In this document: piece after piece, positions 1 to 10,637 of the stretch
Numbering within the stretch: the first letter of the stretch is position 1
How the letters are laid out: each line of letters begins with the position of its first letter
NCBI GenBank assembly: GCA_050084515.1
Contig: CM114271.1
Location: 34,286,001-34,350,000, forward strand
DNA: 64,000 bases
Direction: 5' to 3'
Origin: Blasia pusilla
Lineage: Eukaryota > Marchantiophyta > Marchantiopsida > Blasiales
Position numbers and translations under genes: made by a program
Notes under the pieces: model-generated
Database searches by the model: none
Seen by the model: the letters and a program-made list of their open reading frames with translations, nothing else
Told to the model about the DNA's origin: nothing

Positions 1-784
1 CCACAATCACATACGGTCCAGCAAACTTGGCAGACAGCTTCGCAGACAACTCTTTCGGAAGAGTGAGATTCTTCACACTCAACCACACTTGCTCTCCAAC
101 TTGGAATCACATTTGGCGCCGACTCTTGTTAGCATGCTTAATGTACCTCATTTGAGCCTATGCAAGACTTTACCTTGCTCGCTCTTCCCGTTCTCGCATT
201 TCTACCAACAAACCTTTTGCCATCGCTTGTCGTGTTCGTGCCAATTTAGTACCCTTCGAAAGGGCTAGGTCAAGAGGCCCTTCTGGCTCTCGTCCATTTT
301 CCAGGAGAAACGGAGATTCTACAGTTGCAGAATGCTTGGTCGAGTTGTAGCAGTACTCCGCCATGCTCAGCCACTTGACCCAATCTTGTTGATCAGCACT
401 GACATAATTCCTTAAGTAGTGATTCACGATTGAGTTTACCTTTTCAGTCTGTCCATCCATCTGTGGGTGAAAAGCCGTACTGAAACTCAGCTTGGTCTTA
501 AACCTCCTAAACAAGTGCTTCCGAAAAGCACTGGTAAACTTTGGATTTCGATCTGAAACAATGCTCCTCGGAAAACCGTGAGCCCGCCACCAGCTATCGA
601 GAAACAGTTGCGACGTCGTATAAGCCGTTGCGGAAACCACCGTCGGCACGAATCTCGCCAACTTGCTAAACCGATCAACAATCACAAGTATAGCGTTGTA
701 TCCCTCAGATTTCGGAAGACTCGTGATAAAATCCATACTCATACTTTGCAAGGGTCTTTCTGGGATCGGAAAGGGATGCAGCAA
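1..784 (-). pseudogene. Ty3 integrase core, C-terminal part continuing off the window
   Basis: The frame 784-170 encodes the integrase catalytic core that inserts the element's cDNA. The three acidic residues are visible: Asp in SMDFI near residue 18, Asp in IVSDRNPKF near residue 78, and Glu in DGQTEKVN, with the usual 35 residues between the last two. After a stop at about 170 the rest of the integrase C-terminal domain can be followed only in broken form to base 1. This frame overlaps the end of the upstream RT frame by 46 bases in another frame, so a one-base shift separates it from the polyprotein. Confidence 0.85.
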
Positions 785-2700
785 GCCTTGTTTCTTATCA
801 TAAGAAACTCTATTCGTTGGGCAAGGTCAGAGGTCTTCACATATTGAGCAACATCCTCTTTCATGTTGGGCCAAAAGAATCGCTTCGACAAAACAGCCAG
901 CGTAGATTTCTCTCCTTTATGTCCTGCCAAGGGTTTGTCGTGACACTCCGCTAACACTTTGGTTCGCATCCTGCCTTGCCCTACATAGATCCTACTCTGC
1001 TTGAACTTTAGTAAACCGTGCCTCAAACTTATGTTGGCCACCTTCTCACCCTGCTTCAACTTCCTCAGGTACTCCCCTCCGTGAGCATCCTTCATATATC
1101 CTTCACGAATCCTTCTTTCCAGGTCTGTTTCTTTAGGGAACATTGCTCTCAAGACCTGTGTCGTCGATGGCATGTGTTCCTCCTTGCGACTCAACGCATC
1201 TGGAATCACATTATCTTTACCTGGCTTGTGAATCAACTCAACATTCATCAGCGCCAAGGTATCATGCCATCGCAGTTTTTTTGGTGTCACTCGATTCTGG
1301 GTCTCAAAATACTTGAGTGATATATTATCGGTGAATACTCGAGTCCTGTGGAGCCCTAGATAATGCCGCCACTTCCTCAAGCAATGTACCACCGCGAACA
1401 ACTCTTTCTCGTTAGTGGGCCATCTCCTTTCAGTATCGCTAAGCTTCTTGCTCTTGTACGCTATGGGTCTCCCTTCTTGCACCAACATTCTTGCAACCGC
1501 GAAATCACTAGCATCGGTATGCACTTCGGACGGTTTGTCAAACTCCGGCAGCTTCAATACTGGTTCCTGCGATAGAATCTGCTTCACTCGGCTGAATGCC
1601 TCGTTAACTTCCTGGGTCCAAACCGTGTTGGCAAACTTTGTTGTCCAATCCGTGAGAGGCCTCATAATTCCCGAAATTTTTTTCACATAAGTGCGATAGA
1701 ACTGCACCGCACCTATGAACCTCCTCATCCCCTTTACAGTGGATGGGGGTTCCCACTCGACAATCGCTTTCACCTTCTCCATGTCTGGACTGACGCCATC
1801 TGCACTAACCACGTGACCCAAGAATTTGATCTTGCTCAAACCAAATTCGCTCTTCTCTACATTCGCATACAGCTGATTTGCCCTTAGCTTAGACAAGACC
1901 GCTCTCACATGTCGAACGTGCTCCTCTAGTGACTTCAAATAGATAAGTATATAGTCAATATAGATGATAACATACTCATCCATTTCCTTGTGAAAAATGG
2001 AGTTCATCAATGTGGTGAACGTCGGAGGGGCGTTACATAGACCAGAAGGCATCACTACAAACTCAAAGGAACCGTATCTTGTCCTACACGTAGTCTTCTC
2101 CACATCTGCCTCGGAAATCCGGATCTGGTAATATCCTGACTTCAAGTCAATCCTACTGAAATATCTCGCGCGTGCCAGCCTATCGAAGAGATCATCTATC
2201 CTCGGAAGAGGATAATTGTTTTGAACCGTCACTTTATTAAGCGCACGGTAATCAACACATAGCCTCATCTTTCCATCCTTCTTCTTCACAAAAAGAACTG
2301 GTGCTCCATAAGGTGACTTGCTAGTCCTAATGTAACCCTTTTCCAAGAGCTCACTTAACTGCCTTTTCAACTCAAGAAGTTCCTCCTGATTCAACCTATA
2401 TGGTGTTTCTGAAGGCGGTTGGGAACCAGGTATGATCTCTATCTTATGATGGACGGCTCTGTGTGGCGGAAATTCTGTCGGAAGCTCATTTGTCAAGACA
2501 TCCTCAAACTCCTTGACCACTTCTTGGAGTGGTTCTAGGATTCCCCTCGAAGCAGTGTCCTGATCTCTGGGTATTCTGCTTGTAGCCTCCTCCACTTGTC
2601 TCATCAAGCAGAGAAATCCATTCTCCAACTCGGTCATGCTCCTCCTTGTAATCGAGTTCACTAATTCCTTTTTCACCGGAACCTCACGGACCAACCGCAC
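739..2700 (-). pseudogene. Ty3 reverse transcriptase, RNase H and integrase zinc-binding region
   Basis: This 653-codon frame copies RNA into DNA in the element's life cycle. It reads in order: RT with LCVDYRALN and the palm motif, RNase H starting near HTDASDF and including ELFAVVHCLRKWRHY, a linker, and the integrase N-terminal region with the pair of histidines in CHDKPLAGH. Three defects are visible. The catalytic palm motif reads YIDY (about 1951-1962), lacking the second Asp. The two cysteines expected in the integrase HHCC motif are Ser and Ala (YVKTSDLAQ). A TAG stop at 2701-2703 separates it in frame from the protease. No start codon is needed, as it is part of a polyprotein. Confidence 0.9.
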
Positions 2701-3264
2701 CTATAACCGTTTGCCTTTTAGCAAGACGCTCAACCTCAAGGGTCTACGTCTTAACCCCACCTCATACGCATCTAGGAATGTATTCCCCAAGACTCTGTCA
2801 ATGCCATCCATTTCGCACATAGTTAAATTCTCCTTCAACTCGAATACCCCGCATCCTACAGTCAAACCCAAGACCAATTCAGAAGTCCGATGAGACTTGC
2901 CTCCTGCAAATCCTACTCGAATGGGCTCATCCGCCTTAGAGGTAGACAACCCGAGTTCCTTCACGATTCTCGGGCTTAGGAAGGATTGCGAAGCACCTGT
3001 ATCCACGAGCAACAACACATCGCGATCAGCAATCTTGGATCTTAGGTACACCAAATTGTGCGTCCTCTTGGTGACTTGAAGGGACGTCTTGAGATCACCC
3101 GCCAACAGATGCTTAGCAGAAAATGCAATCATACTCCCATAACTAACCTTCGGTTTCGAACACACTTTCGCTAGGTGCTCCGCTTCGCCACAGTTGTAGC
3201 ATATGACCTTGCCGTTCCCTGACTTTGAGTGATGTCCTCCTCTCGGCTTCGCATGAAGTTCCAC
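2701..3264 (-). pseudogene. Ty3 nucleocapsid zinc knuckle and aspartic protease
   Basis: This frame holds one CCHC zinc knuckle, CYNCGEAEHLAKVC (spacing C-2-C-4-H-4-C), which packages RNA in the family. About 60 residues later comes an aspartic protease with the active-site triad in VDTGASQSF, which cleaves the polyprotein. It ends with TAG directly before the RT frame, in the same frame, so either a single C-to-T type change created the stop or the family uses stop read-through. Read-through is only a guess. It is out of frame with the upstream gag. Confidence 0.88.
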
Positions 3265-3272
3265 TCGTTTTG

Positions 3273-4198
3273 CTACGGTGCAGACGACTCTCCTGGATCG
3301 TGCAGGCTTCCACTCCAGACTCTTTTGAACGTCTCCTTATTTTTCGACTGCTTTGAAAAACCTTTTGGCTCAAAGGGTTTCTGGGTTTGGACCTCATCGT
3401 CTCCAATCCGCTCTGCTAGCTTCCGAAGATCCGCGCAGGTATCTGGAAAGATTGGCATTCGGTAAAGGGCCTTTTCAGCGCTCGGCTTGAGTCCACTAAT
3501 GAAGATAGCCTTCTTCGCGTGCTCATCCATCTTTGGAAGAGAAGTCAGTTTCGCACTAAACTCCCTCACATACGCGCTTAAGGAACCACTCTGCCGCATC
3601 CGCACGCATTCCACCGTGTCGCACAACCCTTGGTACTCCAGAGTGAATCAATCCCCAATCAACACCTTAAACTCCTCCCAACTTGAGGTGACTCGCTGGC
3701 CAGATATTCCTCTTGTTGAGTTGTCCACCATTGTAGCGCATGATCCTTCAGGAAAGTAACGGCTACCGACACCTTGTCCTGCTCAGCTGCCCTCAGCGCC
3801 TTGAAGTACAGTTCCAATTCCGTAAGGAAATCCTTCACTTTCCGCGAGCGCCCCACCCCAACGAATGGCGTGGGCAGGTTTGTCTTGCAGAGCTTTTTGC
3901 CCACACCCGGAGTTCGGGTGGCCTCTAACTCTGCAATCCGATTGCTTTTCTGGGACATATGCTCCACCAACAGCTTCAACAAGTCCAATGTCTGGCTTGA
4001 CTCGGTCCGTTCCCTTGAGTTTGGGCCCGATGGCCCCGCGAAAGGATTCGCATCTAGAACGTCCTCACGACTGGCATTCAGCTCTTCGGGAGTCTCCGTC
4101 TCCTCCATAGCTTCACGGTCCGGCATTGGTTCCTCTCTTGGTTCATGTCGCTTGATTCGGCGCTTCTTGGGTTGTTCTCCCTCAAACGCCATTTTCAA
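3273..4198 (-). pseudogene. Ty3 gag (capsid), frame-shifted
   Basis: The minus-strand frame beginning near 4198 with a Met (MKMAFEGEQPKKRRIKRHE) is the gag N-terminus, followed by a retrotransposon gag capsid domain (HALQWWTTQQEEYL). A second frame (3626-3273) continues the capsid domain (LSAYVREFSAKLTSLP, KAIFISGLKP). The break lies between about 3627 and 3700, and a further shift separates it from the zinc knuckle. Gag forms the virus-like particle in working elements; this copy is broken. Confidence 0.85.
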
Positions 4199-4312
4199 GC
4201 CAACTCACTCAGATCTCCTCCTCGTTTCTTGCGTCCCTCCTCGAGCGTCTGAGTCTAGCCGCTACCTTGAGTTTTCCCAAGCATCCACTTCATCCCACGA
4301 CCCCAAGGACTT

Positions 4313-4324
4313 GCTCTGATACCA
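4313..4324 (-). other. Primer-binding site, initiator methionine tRNA type
   Basis: On the minus strand this reads TGGTATCAGAGC, the exact complement of the 3' end of plant initiator Met tRNA, the common primer of plant LTR elements. It sits two bases inside the LTR boundary, which fixes the LTR end at 4327. Confidence 0.9.
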
Positions 4325-4326
4325 CT

Positions 4327-5328
4327 TGTCGCGTCCCTACTCTCCTTGAACATCAATCTTTAGTGTTGCGGGAGCGTACGTTCAGTAGGACACGATCTCA
4401 TCACCAATCTGCACCCAAACACGCACTCTCGTTAGTCGGGTCTGGGCCAACCAGTGTTCCAACCCACCGAGTTCTCAACTTGGCGTCTCATCAAGCTCAA
4501 CCTTCATTAATTCCTAGTTTCCAAAACATGGCAAGTCCTTCAAGACTTGGAACAGACTTCTTGATTAGTCCAGGAACCTAAAATGGCACTCGCGCGCTAG
4601 CGATCCCAACTGTTCAACGGACCTCGTGCGAGTTGCTAACCGAGATCCAAGTAATTGAGTCGCGGGGTGAAATCCAAGAGGGATGTCTAAAATCGCCTTC
4701 GTAGACTTGGTTCAGGTTTTCCAACCCAACCCCAAACTCTCGTTCCGTTCCATGCCCTTGAGCCGCCCCATGGCGCCCCAAAGTGGGGTTTGAGTTCCAA
4801 ACACTCTCGAGACCTTCCCCCTTACTAGTACTTCTGGGGTTCTCCAATAACACCCCCCGCCTTGGAAAAGGAGGGTCGGGCTTATCATTGTGGCCCTCAA
4901 CCCGACTCTACTTACAGTCGTTTCCGGGTTGTTTCTCAGCTGCTGCTTATGCGTTTGCAAAGATCTTTAGTGCGTTTGAACCGGCTTTCCATAAGCCTTC
5001 CAACACACCCTTTTTTAATCCAAATGCATGTTGGCGCTAAAATTTATGGTTATAAGTACAGTCGGAAACTCTCAAACGCTAGTGGAGTTCCAAATCCGGA
5101 TTCTTCCTTTGGCAACCCACTTTCTAGACTCGACTTCTTTCAAGTCTTATTCCGCGTTTGGTCCAGGTTTCTCGGTCGCAACGACAACATCTAAAACGGA
5201 AGCCTCGCTTGCGTCTCGTCTCTTGTCTCTTCTTCGAGACTACTCCAACGCGCAAACCATCTTAGCGTGAGCCCGCTAATGTTCCGATGTTCCGCTTGGC
5301 ACTCGTTTGGTCATGAGGGTCGTGACCG
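4327..5328 (-). repeat. 5' LTR of family 1 Ty3 element
   Basis: About 1002 bp. On the plus strand it begins TGTCGCGTCC next to the primer-binding site and ends about GGGTCGTGACC. The whole length aligns with the solo LTR at 13077-14085 (about 1009 bp) and, in the opposite orientation, with the worn copy at 40909-41825. The outer end has lost the canonical CA. Confidence 0.88.
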
Positions 5329-6369
5329 TTATGTAGCGATGTGTATACGTACGAAAAACTTCATCAAGGTTGTACTTGGAGAAATTTTGTTTTTGCAAAT
5401 TGATGTTCTTCCTAGGGAGAGATATGTATATGACGGGGATGTTTCCCACATCCCATACTTGTGCCGTACCCGCCACTCGTCTCAAGGATAGCATGGATGC
5501 AAATTCTATTTTTTTCTCCATGTCCAACAAGTCCCCCACGCCCCCAACCGCACACCCGTAGCCAAGTTGGGCGCTTGAACCTTACACATGCAAATTGGGA
5601 TGACGAAAAGCTTGTGCGCAAGGGCAGGACTTGTGGAGATAAGTTTGTTTCCTTGTAACCTTGTACTTCGTTGACCTTCACCTTTAGAGCTTGAAGTACT
5701 TGAAAATCCATCCCAAAGCGCCCTACATCACATTAATTAGAATATTGCAAATGACTTGGTAAGGTGTCTCTTGGCCATTTTCATTGCGATAATCAAGCAC
5801 GTAATCCACCATGTTGGATTCCAATGATTTTTTTGTACTCCACTTCTTTTGATTGTTGATCTTGCCTCTTCTTGTTCTTAATTTTCACTAAAATTTCATC
5901 GAGCTATACCTAGTATGTCATAACATTCACATATTAAATATAGTTTTCTTAATGAACACATAAGGCTTGTCTAAGACAAGAAGAGCTTTCCATTCAAAAC
6001 TATGAATTTTTTCCTTATCTTGCATGATCTCACGCATCTAATTGATTTGAAGAATACTTTAAAAGTTTCAATTTAAAACTCTATGAATGTAGGAGTGTGG
6101 ACACACCCCATACTTTCACGCTAAAAGATCCTTGTCAAGTGTACATACCCATAATGCTTTGAAATATGAGAAACCATGGAGATTTCCTCGAATAGAAATA
6201 AAACCAGTTGTCATAAGTTCAAAGTTGTGTAAGATTTTTTTTACAACCTCCTCTTATCTATCACCATTTCCAAGGATTAAAAAAAAGCTAATTTTATCCA
6301 TGACATCAAATTAAACATGCACATATCAAGAACGATTAGCTTGAGCAATTCTTGTGATCTAACACCAAA
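5329..6369. other. AT-rich spacer, no gene seen
   Basis: I see no coding region, RNA gene or clear repeat. About 25 bases at 5330-5356 resemble 43033-43059, which lies just before a family 2 LTR, so this may be worn retroelement DNA. Confidence 0.4.
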
Positions 6370-8325
6370 TTTGCATTAAATTCTCGTGCCCCTCTTACAC
6401 GATGACTCTCAATCTCGCAAGTAATTCCTCAATCACTAAAACTAAACATGCGGCACTCAATCTACACTCTCTAACTGAGACGTGTGCTAGGCGGCAACAA
6501 ACGGCGCGGTCCGGTATATCAATTGATCTATCGTCTTGTCGACAACCCATCCTCAACTCTGGACATCCCACACATGTCTATATCCCCTAAAACCATACAT
6601 CATTGATGCTCTCAGCATCAGCACGAAACCCAATATCCCAAATAACTTCCCAATACCCAGAAATCCCTCACACGTGCAAGGTAAGAGACCAAAATGGGTA
6701 ACCTGACAATAATGTTGACAAAAATGGGCTCCTTGGCAATTGCAAATCTCGATCCCAACTTGGTCGTGAAGACAACTCCTCCAATCAGCAAGTTGTATTC
6801 CTCCTCGATGTGCGGTGCAGGTCTAGCGGTCTGGTAGGGCACTGGCAACACGGAACGTCTACAAATGGCATGGCACTAGGGAATGGGGTGCGGCACTCGG
6901 CGGCATACCCTCCTTAGTCAGAAATTCACACGTTGTGCTCCTTAGTGAAGGAGCGGCTCGGCGATCGAGACGGTGCAGTGTGGCCACAAGCGTCGGGGCA
7001 CATTGCGGCTACGGGCGTCACGGCACGGTACTTGATCGTCGTCGAGCGGCTACCAATCACAACATAGCAGCATGTAATGAAAACTCAAACACCATAACCC
7101 AAAGTCACCTGCCATAAACTGGTTGATGACAAAATTGCAATGACCATGGCGGCCAAAACAAAGTACATGATGGCGGCGCAAGTCAAAAAAGCAACTGTCG
7201 TCGTGGAAGACCCTCCACTCCGTAATGGCGGAAATGGCAACCAAGGGTGAACAACGGCCGAACGTGGCTCTGAGCAGCACTTATGCGGCAACGGCAGCCG
7301 ATGATGGATGGTGGACGGTGGATCGTTGACGGTGATGATGGATCATTGATAATGACGATTGACCTTCGACGGCAGACCGTTGACTGTGACTATGACGGCG
7401 GCGGCTGGTTTAGGGTTTGAACAATTTAACCCTAAAAATTGCCTAGCAAAAGCAGTTTTGCAAGATTGACCATAATTTTTTGCTCAAAACTCCAAATTAC
7501 GCACCGTCTATTGCACAGTTTCACGATCTACAATGGCATCCAAAAATATTTTGAATCGGACTAGTAAAACTTGACGGGGATTGTCGTAAATCCCAATGTC
7601 TCTTTCTCCTATCGAAAATTGGGCAGCGCTTTCACGTGTCACTCTCCCGTACAAAAAATCAGCAAAGAAAAACACCAAAATCGCACGATTCTTGCTCCGG
7701 TAAGCACTCCCATGAGCCATGAAGCGGGGAACACGGTCCGCCAACCTGTAGCAAACATCGAGCAACCAGCGAGCTCCCCCATGAAGCTCTCTCACCCTCT
7801 CTTTGTAAATCAAGATCCAATCTCTCTCAACATCATAATTCTTAAATGTGTGCACTCTCATATGTCTCTCTCAATATCAAACCAAACTCACTCTCCTAAT
7901 CAGAGGCTTGGGTTACACACACAAGGCAAGTAAGACCATAGGTCCATCGCCTCATGCCAAGAGGTTCAACAACAAAAAAAAGAATGAGCTCTCAAGCTCT
8001 CTCTCCTTGAGGTATACCCCTCCCCTCTCCCAAGCTCTCTCCATGGTAACCTATGCTCCCAAGTCACCTCCTTGGCTTTTGACCTGATGTAGGTGGTCAA
8101 GGGCCACTTACAAGAAATAGAAAGTCGACCATATACTCAAAATGGTACTTACCTAAAATAGTAAGTTTCTCAATATGGCTACAAATGAGCCGAAACGAAG
8201 GGGAAATCTATGCTCTCACGTTTCCCAGGGCCTCACCATGTCATCCTCCACCTCTTGAGCCTCTCCTCCACTACTCTCGAAGGCGCTCTACTAGATCTCA
8301 CTAATCTATCCTAAAAGACGTGATA
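6370..8325 (-). repeat. Family 2 LTR, left (3') copy
   Basis: About 1950 bp that aligns with 10638-12700 in the same order: the zone rich in CTCTCAATC, the AATATCCC zone, GACGGTGA-type short repeats near 7300-7400, the telo-box pair at 7409-7436 and a CT-rich zone near 7780-8040. The plus-strand end is GACGTGATA, a worn form of GACA. The left boundary is approximate. Confidence 0.78.
7409..7436. promoter_or_regulatory. Inverted telo-box pair in left family 2 LTR
   Basis: TTTAGGGTT at 7409-7417 faces AACCCTAAA at 7428-7436 across a 10-base loop. AAACCCTAA is the plant telo-box, bound by TRB-type Myb proteins in known plants. The same arrangement is kept in the right LTR at 11662-11689. Confidence 0.6.
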
Positions 8326-8669
8326 AGTCGCTATTGAATAAAGTCCAAAACAAGTCAATTTTAAATATAGCTTTTGGATTTCATCTAGTCATGGTATGTC
8401 AAAGTCGGTCTATATTGGAAGTAGAAGGTGGAAATTTCTTTACTCATAATAAATCTACCTATTTTGGGACGTTAAAGTCTCCAATTGTGTTGAATATTTA
8501 TATTGCTATTCCCTTATCTTGCCTTTAAATTTATTCTCCTCCTCCGGGAACATCAATTTGCATATTTCTACAATGGTCTAGGAGTCATTGGGCTTCTAAT
8601 AGCTAGCAACGTGGACGGCCCGAGCATCCGCTCTAGGGGCAGGTCCATCAACTCCTCTGCAATCACCTC

Positions 8670-9250
8670 TCAATGTGATGCAGGAACTCCAACTCCGCAC
8701 TCATATAGTGAAGCGGCCAGCCGAAAAGCCTCGGCGGGCGTACCCCCCAACGTCATAACATCGGAAGCAGAAAATAAAGGAGTGCGGTACACCATGGTGG
8801 CCGCCCCCAACAACGTGCTCAACACATGCCCCTCCTGAGCATCAACAATAGGAGTCGTCGCACTCGCTTCTCCCATTGCCCTCCGTGCATGCACACCAAC
8901 AACATCACCAACTCTCCAGGAACTTTGATGAGGACCCATTGATGGGGTCTTCATCGCTTCAAACAACGTGAAAGACTGAGGAAGTCTAGTCTGTTTCCTG
9001 GCTTCCCCTCGTTGTGGATCCAACTCTACGGCTGCTCCACGCATCACAACTGCGGCTGCCTCCATCTGGGCAACCCCGCACATCTAGCCAAGATCCTCCA
9101 TATCTCTGGCTGCTCCATATGATGTCGATGCCACGGATCCGACATCGGGTAATCTCAATGCCACAGCGGCAATCTGCTCCTATAGTTGATGTATCTGAGC
9201 AGCCATCCTAGCCTCACGCCCGGCATCTCCCTCGACGCTTCTAGGTGGTA
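8670..9250 (-). pseudogene. Remnant of gag C-terminal region, family 2
   Basis: Downstream of the zinc knuckles, a minus-strand frame from about 9215 reads MAAQIHQL, a stop, then a stretch ending ARDMEDLG, another stop at 9084-9086, and continues as an Ala-rich 137-codon frame to 8670. I do not recognise the domain. Its place after the knuckles suggests the C-terminal or linker part of gag. The two in-frame stops show it is not working. Confidence 0.4.
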
Positions 9251-9625
9251 GGACTCTACCTCCTCCACGGGCAGCTCCATCACCGTGTCGGTCAACTCCA
9301 ACTCCTCGTCCCCCAATGAGACCACCCGGTGCACGATCTCTAGCCCACCCGGACCGGCTACTCGCTCTGGTGCCCTCTCTAGCCCTCGGTCCGAACGTAA
9401 CTCAAGATGTAAACTGAAACATCTGGCGCGTGTATGATCATACCTCTGACAATAGTCACATTGATAACCTCCTGGTGCAACACCATCTTCGCCTCCATGC
9501 TGAGGCACACGTCCATGACCCTGACGAGTGCAATCGCGCTGATGATGGGCTTCACCACATGACCAACAAGTAATAGTAGGCGGCTGCTGTTGAGCCGCAT
9601 ATGAAGGCGCAGGTCTTTGTGGCAC
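9155..9625 (-). pseudogene. Retroelement nucleocapsid with two zinc knuckles, family 2
   Basis: The frame encodes two zinc knuckles close together: CWSCGEAHHQRDC, in which one spacing is one residue short of the standard CCHC, and CDYCQRYDHTRARC, which fits C-2-C-4-H-4-C exactly. Such knuckles bind genomic RNA in gag proteins. The segment that follows, CFSLHLELR through GGLEIVH, is nearly repeated at 41890-42222 on the plus strand, linking the two copies to one family. It is out of frame with the capsid part upstream. Confidence 0.8.
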
Positions 9626-9878
9626 GGATCCCCGGTATCCTCCCTAAGCTCGCGGTGCCACAGTCGACCTATCTCGGAGTCCACGTTGCTGCACAGGTTG
9701 TGCAGACAATTGCGAATGCTCTCGCCCAGAATCCATGGTGGCTACGCTCAATGTTCAGGGCAGTCCTAAAAACATCTCTCAACGTAGGGGAGGTGTTCAT
9801 AGAAGCACCCCTCCCGCACCCGTGTCTGTAGGGTCTAATCCAGCATCGCGTACCATGACTGGATAGCCTGAGCCTCTG

Positions 9879-10440
9879 TCATCCCTGAGTGACGTTGATC
9901 AACCGGCACAAGCGAGTATAAGCCTCACGCAAACTCTCACCTGGGCGCCTGTGGAAGTCGTGGATGCTCCATAACTTCTCCATCCGTACCCCCTGGTAGC
10001 TTGCCCTCAACCCAGCAAAGAACTCAACCACAGGGTTGAACCTAGGACGAACCCGACTAGATGATGCAACTGCCCCAGTTCGACTCACCCCTCCTAGTAC
10101 ATCACTAGTGGAAGACAAAGTAGCCTCTCCTAACTCCTCCTCCTCATCTGGGAATGGCTTTGTCCATGACATGTAATGTGGGTCATAGTAGAGCATCCAC
10201 GCCTCGATCTCATGTGCATATCTCTGAGAGAACTCATGGTAATTGTCCATGGGCGCCCCCTCTAAATGTTGGAACATACCGTTCCATGTTGTAAACGGGT
10301 TGAACTCTCTAGAGTTCTTGGCCTGCTGGGAGTCGCATCAACTCCTAAACTCTGCTATGAAATCGTGCAACTCAATCGTGCCTATTGCACCTGAAAACCT
10401 CGTGATCCTCTCGCCGGTGGTCCATCTAAAGACGCCATGG
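9879..10440 (-). pseudogene. Retroelement gag capsid region, family 2
   Basis: A Met at about 10438 (MASLDGPPAR) probably starts gag, but this frame soon stops. The frame 10277-9879 carries the capsid-like part, with YHEFSQRYAHEIEAW and, near its end, the typical gag capsid motif DFHRRPGESLREAYTRLCRL. The reading is broken by shifts between about 10280 and 10400. Role in working copies: particle assembly. Confidence 0.7.
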
Positions 10441-10637
10441 CTGGTAGGACCACTCAAAATGTGTGGCGATGTGATCACAAACTCCTCTACACCCTCCCCC
10501 TTGTCTGAAAATGAAACAGAAGGAGGTCGAGGTGGTTCCTCACGTGGAGACCCTCGGAACCTCGCGCCACTGCACGTAAAACCTCTAGAGCTACTCTCGC
10601 GCTTACCACCTCGCCTCTCAAAGTCCCGAATGGACGT

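Larger units (their letters stand above)
1..5328 (-). mobile_element. Ty3-type LTR retrotransposon, family 1, cut by the window edge
   Basis: In the element's own direction (minus strand) the order is 5' LTR (5328-4327), primer-binding site, gag, zinc knuckle and protease, reverse transcriptase with RNase H, then integrase, running off the window at base 1. The order protease-RT-RNase H-integrase is that of Ty3 elements. The 3' LTR lies outside, so age and target duplication cannot be judged. The reading frame changes at least three times and has an in-frame stop, so this copy cannot make its own proteins. It is a relic, but its LTR is still about the same length as the solo copy at 13077-14085. 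Confidence 0.92.

Noticed and set aside
3774-4319. 181-codon plus-strand open frame
   Set aside because: Antisense shadow of the Ty3 gag frame, which has recognisable motifs.
5330-5356. Likeness to 43033-43059
   Set aside because: About 25 bases with several mismatches; too short to build a claim about nested elements.
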